This document shows, one piece after another, positions 29,001 to 36,759 of a stretch of 36,759 nucleotides of DNA. The stretch covers positions 1 through 36,759 of the forward strand of contig JAYKXP010000282.1 of the NCBI GenBank assembly GCA_037176845.1. Direction: 5' to 3'. Positions within the stretch are counted from its first letter, which is position 1; each line of letters begins with the position of its first letter. The notes beneath the pieces are model-generated. The model ran no database searches, had not been told where the DNA came from, and worked only from the letters and a program-made list of their open reading frames with translations. A program made the position numbers and the translations under genes. This DNA is from Paramarasmius palmivorus (lineage: Eukaryota > Basidiomycota > Agaricomycetes > Agaricales > Marasmiaceae).

Positions 29001-29810
29001 GATTCGTCGGAACTGTTGCCAGAAAACGTTACCATATGGCTGCCTTCCGACATTCCAGTCGAACACCTGCCTGCAGTCTGTGTGGAGAAACTGGCCGGGA
29101 TGGAGGCCAGAATTCAATTTGCGCGGTGCCACGATGCTCTGCACGGTCTACGACATGCACTCCGTGTGAAGACTTGTATGATGCTCTTCAAGAATGTCAA
29201 CATCCGAGGTCAGCGTGATTCACATCGTACATGGGATACCATCAATCGTGTGGTGGCCAAGATTCAGCGTTATGCCAGCAACTATCGTTCCTCGAGGAGA
29301 GCATACCATCACCACATGGGTCCAGGAGATTGGGAGAACACACTGCGAGTGCTGAATAACGAGGACATACATAGTTACCGGGATCACGCCACTGTTCGAC
29401 AAGGCCCAGGTCAGCGAGGGACAAACGAAGAATATGAGGGAGAAGAAGATGACATGGAATCACCTCTGACGGTAACGGAGCCCGGTTTAATCACAGCTCA
29501 GAGTCTCATTGCAATCGACCGAACGGAATGGGATCATCGCACGGTGCACGGTACGGGAGAGACAAGGAAGGGGTATTCGTGGATTTGGTATGCTGGCAGG
29601 AAGATCGATGTGAGGGACGGAGCTGATGAACGAGACAACGAGATCCTTCGCTCAGAATGGTGTAAGAGCCGAGCGCGTGCAAACCGGATGACAGAGGAGG
29701 TGCTGATGCTGAGAGAGGAGATGAGGAGAGGGCTGGCATACCTTGAGTGGGCGGCGAAAGAATGGGATTCTCACGCAGCGATGGCATACGGCTCTTCCAT
29801 GGACAGCTGA
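26089..29810 (+). pseudogene. KDZ-superfamily DNA transposase (nine exons, one in-frame TGA)
   Basis: Exons 26089-26493, 26545-26793, 26842-27494, 27542-27704, 27751-27893, 27947-28344, 28393-28581, 28639-28771 and 28826-29810 give one continuous frame of 1106 codons, broken only by TGA at 28917-28919 (codon 809). The acidic/basic N-terminus ends in KGKGKKRKRKSW. A cysteine cluster of the KDZ-associated CxC2 type follows at about 168-240 (ACTDCAGK, RLRCRDCFYGDMVCVICCLR, HMGRDC). The transposase core has Asp446 (CVCIDGNFRLK), Asp564 (VIYDVACQW) and Glu630 (DGEVMERIWGEHNN), then TKTMGPGSREDYIDA and GDWNWQK, all hallmarks of Kyakuja-Dileera-Zisupton transposases, which cut and paste DNA by a DDE-type RNase H fold. 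The C-terminal helical region (YMPGLVRYLEK … LAYLEWAAKEWDSHAAM) lies after the stop. All catalytic residues precede it. Arg (CGA) was the likely original codon. I infer that truncation makes it inactive or partly active. Element ends were not found. Confidence 0.9.
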
Positions 29811-30074
29811 GGTCGCTAGTTTCATTAAAAAATCTCCGAAGATTGTCACCCCCCCTTTTACATTAATGGCCGATAATTTTCATGTGTAAAGTCTAATTCA
29901 AAAAGACTGTAACCAAAACATCTATGATGTTTAAATGAGGAATGGTTTACAAGAGGTGCCCATCTCGTTAATATAAAACGAATCGTTTAATAGAAAAAAG
30001 CACTATGCTAATTCAAAACCACTGATCCTATAATCGAGTCCTAGAAAATGAGACTGGACCCATTTAATAGAAAA
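29811..30074. other. AT-rich 3' flank of the KDZ gene
   Basis: There are no open frames of note. It contains scattered GTTTAATAGAAAA boxes (about 29984 and 30061) that resemble pieces of the adjacent tandem array, and a palindromic AATCTCCGAAGATT at 29827-29840. This is where a right end of the KDZ element would be expected, but no matching inverted end was recognised. Confidence 0.4.
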
Positions 30075-30297
30075 GGCCAAAAACGTTAATCTAAGAGGTC
30101 ATAAAACGTTAATCTAAAAGGTCGTAAAATGGTAATCTAGATGGTCGTGAATGTTAATTTAAAAGGTCGTGAATGTTAATTTAAAAGGTCGTGAACGTTA
30201 ATCCAAAAGGTCGTGAACGTTAAATTTTAAAAGGTTACGCGATACGTTAATTTAAAAGGTTGCGAACGTTAATCTAAAAGGTTTCGAATGTTAATAT
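30075..30297. repeat. Tandem array of about ten 22-25 bp units
   Basis: The consensus unit is GGTCGTGAAYGTTAAT plus YTAAAA (22 bp). Ten copies run from GGCCAAAAACGTTAAT at 30075 to GGTTTCGAATGTTAAT at the right. The two central copies (about 30142-30185) are identical; the outer ones diverge, as in an expanding minisatellite. It begins about 265 bp after the transposase stop. Arrays of this kind can be subterminal transposase-binding repeats or plain minisatellites. Confidence 0.85.
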
Positions 30298-30819
30298 CAA
30301 TAAATTCAACAGGCAGCTGGCATAAACAGATATAATGAAGGATAAATGAAGCCGGTAGTATACCTCATTTCCTAGATCGGGACTTTGGCTTTGATGACTG
30401 CGATGCTGGCTTTGGTCGCCTGTGACATTGAACGAGCATGATAGCCTAGTGGAAGATTTCGGCTTTTCCGAAGGCTGAGTATTGGACCTGGTGGTCTTGG
30501 TTTCGCGGCTATGAGGTGGAGTGAGTGAGATAGCGGATTGGGTGGACCTTGGTTTTGATGAGGTGGAGGATCCTGAGTAGCAGACCGAGTGGACCCTTGG
30601 CTTCGAAGCGAATGAACTCGATGGCTGGGCTACCTTGGATTTCTTCTTTGGGGCTCGTCCTCTCGTCATCTTCATCTTCAGGTACTCTGGCAGGCTTTGA
30701 TGCCATTTGAGCCACATTGAAGAGCCCACAGCATGTCCGATGCTGCATCGTTCCACTCGGAAAAATGAACCACCCTCTACTCCATCTCGTTTATAACCAC
30801 CACCGCATAGCATCATCAA
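30298..30819 (-). other. Minus-strand Ser/Lys-rich open frame, doubtful gene
   Basis: A frame from about 30819 to 30274 encodes a low-complexity Ser/Thr/Lys/Arg-rich peptide with loosely repeated KPRVHSVCYSGSSTSSKPRS motifs. A second frame (30748-30509) overlaps it with acidic sequence (ARVPEDEDDERTSPKEEIQG). The C-terminal part runs into the tandem array. I recognise no domain. It may be an exon of a decayed gene that continues to the right on the same strand. Confidence 0.3.
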
Positions 30820-30889
30820 TGGACCAATAGCCCTCGTTCCCCTGGATAATAAAAGTTCCTCCCAATCACTATATCCTCATCACGCTCCA

Positions 30890-32760
30890 TGGTATTATCG
30901 GCTCGTCGAGGTCTCCACTCAGGATTTGATATTGCTCCACCAGATTCGATAGTTAGCTATGAACTCAGTCATAGTGCCCATAGTCTCTGGAAGATCCCTG
31001 CACGCTCGACCTTGGGTGAACCACCAGTCGACAGCAACAGGTCGACCCTTCTTGGAAGACCTTTCCGTGGGCTTTTTGTACCGATACGATGCTTCCAGTC
31101 TGATGATGAGAGCGTTGTGATTTCACAGTTCGTTGTACACAGCCTGTTCCCAGAAGGCTTTCACCATCACTCAAAGGTTCAATATCGCAGTCTTGTTCCA
31201 CGAGGCATCATTTGGAAGATTGTTATATGCCTCCTGGATAACTCTGCAATTGGTTGAGAGGTGCCTTCATGGGGTCGTCGTTGTCGCTGTCATTCGTTAA
31301 CGTCGTCGTTGAGACTTTGAGTAGCATGTGTGCGTTAGGAAGGGGTCGTCGCCGTCGTCGTCCATGTCAGTCGTCAAGAGAGAAAACCCACGGTTGGCCT
31401 CTGATGGTGCAAAAGAGGTGTTGCCATCTTTGCACATCTCCATCCTATACCTCTATCTTCAGGAATCTGTTCATCCGAAAAAGTCCTCGATATCTTGTAA
31501 CTCGCTCCCTTCTCAACAAGAACGATGTAACTTTCGTGCGCTTCATCTTTCCTTGGGATGGAGGTAGTTGAGCTAACCCTAGGCCGTTTTGATGGATACT
31601 TTTGGATGGAAAGTGATTCGGTCTGGGCCCCCTTCAGCGTTGGAATTGGACACTTGAATCGTTTGAAGCTCTAATGATATCGTAACTACTGAAGGATCTC
31701 CACGATCCAAATGACACTTGTGATAGCTAGTTGCTCCGGTCAGATGCTCTTCATTTTGTTTAGGGTTGCTTCTCGATGACGGAGTGATAGAGGGGAAGCT
31801 TGGGTGTCGCTCGTTCATCCAGGCATCACGGGCTACCATACGGAACGAGGTTGGGCATGGGGGTCCATATGATGCCTCAACGGAGCAGAGGGTGTGCTGC
31901 TGGCTCAGCTGTCGTCTTGTTCCCAATAGACTGGTGTACGTGCTTGCTGAAACGGTTGGCAACGGCTAGACCTTGCTGAAGCTTACTCTGACGCGCAACG
32001 CCGGGGTCTTGGTGTGGTGGTGTAAGGATTGGCTCATGGCCAACTCGGAAAACAGAGAGCCTTCCAGTCGACGGCGAGGATCTTGGTACACCTGGTGCAA
32101 AACGAAGTGTGTGGGTGTTGAAGGTGGGGTCGTCGTTAACGTTGATGCTTGAGGACGTAGGTGTAGCATTTGGACAAGGATTGTAGGTGTAGGTGGAGAT
32201 TGAGCTGGAGGGAGGTGTGCAGGTGTAGAAAATCGACAAGTGGAGAATGGATGTGGGTCCGTTGTAGGTGGCTTAGATCGAGCTGTAAGCGGAGTGTAGA
32301 TGTAGATCGTGCTGGAAAAATGAGGGGTTTTTGGAAGGTGTAGATCGAGGATGTTTACGGTGCAACATTGAGTAGTCGTGGTCGTAAGCTGTAGCTGTGG
32401 CTCTTTGCTGCACCCTGTAGTGTTAGCCGCCCAGGTATCAGACCGCACTATCGTTTGGACTCGGTTAGATAGCTGCGTTGTCGCTGGGATTCGTTGAATG
32501 ATTGTACGTTTGTACAGTGGACAGCCACGTTACCCAGGAACCACGTGCTCGAGGCACAGAGATGCTGATGGATCCGGGGTGAATGGTGATGACATGAGTG
32601 GATCGTGGATAACGTAGTACCTTTCTTGTTCCCTTTTCTACCTCTCCTCTTTGCAGGCTTGCCAGGGAAGCGGAAGAAGTATTTCATCGATTCTTCGACA
32701 CCTTCCTTGTCAATTTCCGGCCACCTCTTATCACCTGGCCTGATCCAATGTTGATGCGTT
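30890..32760 (-). other. Probable decayed multi-exon coding region
   Basis: Minus-strand stretches have protein-like sequence but no consistent gene model. They are 32740-32625 (WIRPGDKRWPEIDKEGVEES, MKYFFRFPGKPAKRRGRKGN, ending at an AAAG/GTACTA donor), 32239-31877 (TLRFAPGVPRSSPSTGRLSV, FRVGHEPILTPPHQDPGVAR, QGLAVANRFSKHVHQ), 31820-31600 (HLDRGDPSVVTISLELQTIQ) and 31201-30965 (EQDCDIEPLSDGESLLGTGC). A stop directly precedes the first block, and frames shift between blocks. A Thr/Pro-rich alternative frame (32448-31966) is judged a shadow. Family not recognised. Confidence 0.35.
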
Positions 32761-35700
32761 TACAAGCCGTTCAGCACAAGAAGTTCTAGAGACAGGAGAT
32801 ATGGCAGCAGGAAAAGAACGGCTAGCAGGGAGCAGAAGCAAACACGAACATGAAACCGGACACACGATCCACGAACACGAAGCGAGTGAACAGTGAGACG
32901 GAGAACGCAGTGGACGCGTGGGATAGGGGGGAAAAGGGAATAGGGGAAAGAGAAATTACGAATGTATTGGGAATTCCTCAACGCCTTCGTTATTCTGGAG
33001 GTGCAGCGCCAACGTAAGCCCACGATCCTAGAAACCTATAAGTGGGATACTCTGGTTCATTAACTTCTGGGCCTGACGATTTCCAGCTATTTTTTCGGGG
33101 GGGGACGTCATAGTGACAGGAAGAAACGTCTGCAACTAGTTAAAGGGTTTGATAAAACGAAACACAATACATGACTTTCTGAGCTGGTGAGTTGTCTATG
33201 CCTGAAGTGAGTTACCTCCAATACCCCATTCCTCAAGGCCCTACTATGGTATTAGCTTTATTCTCTTCGGCAACTCTCTCTTGAACATCTCTCTGGCTCC
33301 GCGTTTAAATAAGGGTACGTGATACCGAACATCGAATGGCCTATCGTTTTCGGTTGACTAATTCTTTCAATAGCACCACCTTTGTTTCGTACCTCTTCCC
33401 ATACCCTCATCGCCAACATTCGACCATACATTTCCATGCTACTGGCCGCCAGGGCCGGTTACCACCAACACCAGGGCCATCAGAGCAGTGTGGCTGTGAC
33501 ATTGCCAACGCAAGACGCGTTGGCAGTTTCAGCAGCAGCATTGGTGCTAGAATCGTCTCACTAACCACGAGGCAGTGGGCAGCCTCACGGCAATGGCGTC
33601 AGAAGACGTCCCACAGCAGCTGACAGCAGTGGACGGAGCCTCTAGCATACACGCACGGTGGAAGCAGTGCCTCCACCAGCATTAGCTTTCGCCACTGGCA
33701 GCCCAGCAAAGCTTTGGTAGTGCCATCGCATGGTCATGTTGCCTCGGATTTGGCGTCACCATAGCAAGGCCTGCTTCGACACCGTCTTCCTCAGGTCAGG
33801 ACAGCATCGTCTTTCATTTCCATGACCGAGCTCAAACTCGAGGTTCGGAAATCGGATGCTTCAGTCGATCCAATTCGGACTTGGAAGTGTTACTGAAAAT
33901 TTCTGCCCTCTGATTATGGTATGGTGTTCAGATGTCCCTATTAGATCTTGTAGTTCGGCACTTAGAGCCTGGCTTCTTGATACTTTTTGGTGAGGTTCTT
34001 GGGTAAAACCTTCCCGATAGGCCAGAACATCGCTCCGACCTGTGTACCATCGTGGCATGTTGTTCATCCACCCCCTCACTTCTTCAAAGAGATAGTTTGC
34101 GGGAAAGGACGACTATCAATTCGACACTCACACCTCTCGCAGGGAAGACCCAAGCTCCAAACACTCGCTTCAGTTCGTGGTGATAACCACTTCCAATGGG
34201 CTCTTTTCGCCTTTAACTTCTTCTTTGGCTTCCTTTTCTTCGGCGGGGTGCTTTGGCAGAAGCGTTTCCATTCGAGGTGCGTGGCCCCCTTGGTTCCCCT
34301 CGATGTAGCTTGGCTTCTGATGCCTGGTAGTGCAGGAAAGGATGGTTAAATCACCCATCAGCCTGACCCAGAAGTCGCCTTTGGGCCCCGTCAAATGCTT
34401 GATATTCTGTTACTCGTCCTTCGAGAAAGACCGGTATCGTTGGTCGTTGAAGTAGCATCTTGGACACCACGCTTCTGCTTTTGCAGCAGGCGCTGTGGGC
34501 TGTGGGTTTCGACTGTTGCAGGGTAACATATGTCGTAGCATAAACTAGAAGTGTGGTTCGCCTGGCAAGGAGCCTGAAAGACTCGTAAGGATTCTTTTCT
34601 ACTTTAAGCCGTTGTGTTGTTCTTACCCCATTTAGGTTGAGCTGGGCGTTTGAACGTCGCTCTTTTTGATTAATTCAGTGGTATTTTTTCTAATAGATCC
34701 TTTTTGGTTATCACATATTGTACAGTTCGGAAAGTTGTATAAACAAAATAGCAACGTTTTTTTTCTATTAAAACAAAAGCAGCATTTATCGTCGTTTACC
34801 AGAGTCGATCATCCTCGAACTCTTCAATCTGTCTCTTCAAAGTTGTGAGCTCGCTTAAATTCGCCCAGCTCTTTCCTTTATAGTCACCCCTATTCATGCT
34901 CGTAAAGATTGGTATACTTTCGAAGCGCTGCCTTTGGCCTATTCAACCTGTCCTCCTCTCTCATTTCGCTACCTGTTCTGGCGTTGCTTCTCCGAGAAAC
35001 GTTTTTTGCTCGGGACTTTCCTCGTTTCATTGTGTTAAAAAAAAAATAAACCCAGCGAAACAGACCCCCCGCAGAATACTGAACAAAAGAATACCGAGTT
35101 TCTCCTGGCCTGAACCGAGAGATTCGAATGAGTGTTATTAGAGCTGGAAGAAAAAAAGGATGGTGCAGCCTGGAGGAAAACCGCTTTATTTATATTTTAT
35201 AGCAAATTCCTAAGGTTCAAGAGACCAGATGCCTCCAGAGATCTGGATTGTAATCTACCGATCGGTTGTATGTTTTGTATGTGACAGCGCACCAGGCGAT
35301 TTGACGAAGCGTAATATTTCCGTTAGTTAGTCTGGTGATGTCGGTGACCAACTTGAGGCCCTTCGCCTGGCTCAGGACCAGTAGTTGACCGTCGCTGATG
35401 CCAGTAGGGGCGTCAGATGTTGGATTAAGGGAAAGGCTTCGGTGAGGTAAACTGCTCCTTCAGCTTTCGTATGTTTTATCCCGGCTATTCGACAGGAGTT
35501 TGTGACCAAACGTCATCTTGTATTGGGCTAGACAAAAGTTTGGTTAGTTGTTGATGAAAGCGATTGTAGTTGAAAGAAGCGCGTAACTTCCGTCTGACCC
35601 CATATAAGCGCATTATGTACTTGTTTTGCTGAAGGAATGCCATGGACGATATTGACCCCGGCCCTTTTCGAAATAGCAATGTTACTGGCTCCTTTTGACC

Positions 35701-36759
35701 ACCTCCAACGGAAAAGCCAACGTTGGTAGAATAAATCGACGTTTCTTTTGCCAGAGCGGCGGTTCTGACAGTCTTTCCGGTGTAAAATGATGAGTCTTTG
35801 GTGTAACTTTTTTGGATGGCTTTTGTTGTGCAATCAGGGACGACCTCTGAGTACTATTTTGGGGTCCTTTGGCGGCACGCCATAGAAAAGCCCAAATACG
35901 ATCGTGTTTATGATTTTGAACGATTGTTTTCCCTGTCGTGAACTGTGTGCGGAGTAAAAAACAAATAGGTACAGAGCTGTGTTTGGGCGCTTACATTTCC
36001 GTTCCAGTTTCAGCTTTGTTAATATTGATACCGGCGGCAACCTACCCGGCGGTTATCTCTTTTGGTACCGATCCACCCGGGGTCTCGACGCAGGCAAGGC
36101 CTCTGAGTTGTATGTCCACACATGGCTATGATCGGCCTCAAGAGTTCGCTCTAGGGCCCGGAGGTTAGGCTCGAGGCTGCAATCCCTAGCCCTTGCCTCT
36201 TTTGCTATCTCCGTACGCTTTTTTGACGTATAGGCTCCACTTCTTTCTCGCTGAAATGCGAGGAGCACTGTCCAGCGATTTTGTTCTTCCAAAAAGGCGC
36301 CGGTCTTTTGGGCACCTGGTCTGTACAGGCTGTTTTCGTACGTGACGTGGCGGATTTCGATCTGGTTTTGCCACCGCGTTTGGTAACGGATGTTTTGGAG
36401 GTTTCGGCTGGAATGTAGAACCCCTTTGAACCGTGAAGGAGAAGGAGATGGGGAACCGAGAAGGTTGTTAAGGCTGTTTCGTCGCCACCATCGGGATTGG
36501 CCGTTCTGAATTGAGCTGGGCTTCCAGTGCATCTGTACATTCGCATCAGTCACCTCCTCGATTTCTGCGATCACCTCGACGTCGATGTCCTTTCGTCCAA
36601 GAAGTCGCCTGGTTCTCGCCAGACATTCGAAAGGCGTTCTCTTCGTCGAGAACGGCCTCTATATCGTACGTAAGGAAACGGTAAGCTATAAAATTACGGC
36701 CTTGGCTGGTTACTAAAAAGCACCGTTAGTATACTCTAACAAAGCAAAAGAGGTTCAAT
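32761..36759. other. About 4 kb without a recognisable gene
   Basis: I see short open frames only. Minus-strand stretches 34394-34170 (EEKEAKEEVKGEKSPLEVV) and 36600-36053 (RKDIDVEVIAEIEEVTDANV, then QMHWKPSS) have somewhat protein-like composition and could be exons or remnants, but no motif, start or splice pattern supports a model. AT-rich runs (for example 34750-34790 and 35037-35049) and pyrimidine-rich tracts are scattered. The right edge may cut an element whose diagnostic parts lie outside the window. Confidence 0.45.

Noticed and set aside
31966..32448. Thr/Pro-rich 160-codon minus-strand frame as a gene
   Set aside because: The parallel frame (32239-31877) has a more natural composition, and the Thr/Pro frame looks like its shadow; neither could be tied to a complete model.
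36053..36574. Minus-strand 173-codon frame at the right edge as a protein-coding gene
   Set aside because: Two overlapping minus-strand frames are equally open and neither has a recognisable domain, start or splice signals.

Overview
The window looks like nuclear DNA of an agaricomycete (mushroom-forming basidiomycete) in a region dominated by transposable elements. The evidence is genes split by many 47-61 bp introns with GT/GC-AG borders, a KDZ-type transposase with its cysteine cluster, and gypsy-type retroelements of the kind common in Agaricomycetes. I found no ordinary housekeeping gene, no bacterial-type operon, no CRISPR array and no rRNA.

Layout. 1-6120: a decayed, minus-strand Ty3/gypsy element (element A) that runs off the left edge. 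It has LTR, leader, a small first ORF, gag, protease, RT and RNase H, is full of frameshifts, and is interrupted by a 226-bp G tract that is probably an assembly or sequencing artefact. 6121-12931: a second, younger minus-strand gypsy element (element B) with 146-bp LTRs, tRNA primer-binding site, gag, pol and integrase. A solo-LTR-like insertion and one TGA codon break its integrase, and its 3' LTR is cut at 6120/6121 where element A begins, so A is nested in B. 13656-19825: a minus-strand eight-exon gene (about 924 residues when joined) of an uncharacterised fungal type. Its second exon is split by a 3.0-kb foldback element (16217-19225) made of two ~1.45-kb inverted arms around a ~100-bp loop. 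20268-21278 and 24706-25918 (+): two paralogous genes with viroplasmin-like (RNase H1 hybrid-binding-type) domains. Between them on the minus strand lie a small gene for a basic repeat protein (one frameshift) and an unclassified multi-exon remnant. 26089-29810 (+): a nine-exon KDZ transposase with one in-frame TGA, followed by a 22-bp tandem repeat array. 30.3-36.8 kb: poorly resolved, probably decayed minus-strand coding material and intergenic DNA.

How it fits together. The genes from 13.6 to 29.8 kb (HMG-like/low-complexity protein, two viroplasmin proteins, basic repeat protein, KDZ transposase) may be the cargo of one large KDZ-type transposon, or a nest of several elements; this is inference. 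Damage is strikingly uniform: all five differences between the two element-B LTR copies, and probably all three isolated nonsense codons (IN, viroplasmin-2, KDZ), are explained by C-to-T change at CpG, as expected from cytosine methylation of transposons. The best leads are the giant near-perfect palindrome in an exon, the pair of viroplasmin genes beside a KDZ transposase, and the CpG decay signature. Gene models come from reading splice junctions by eye and from frame consistency across exons, not from transcripts.
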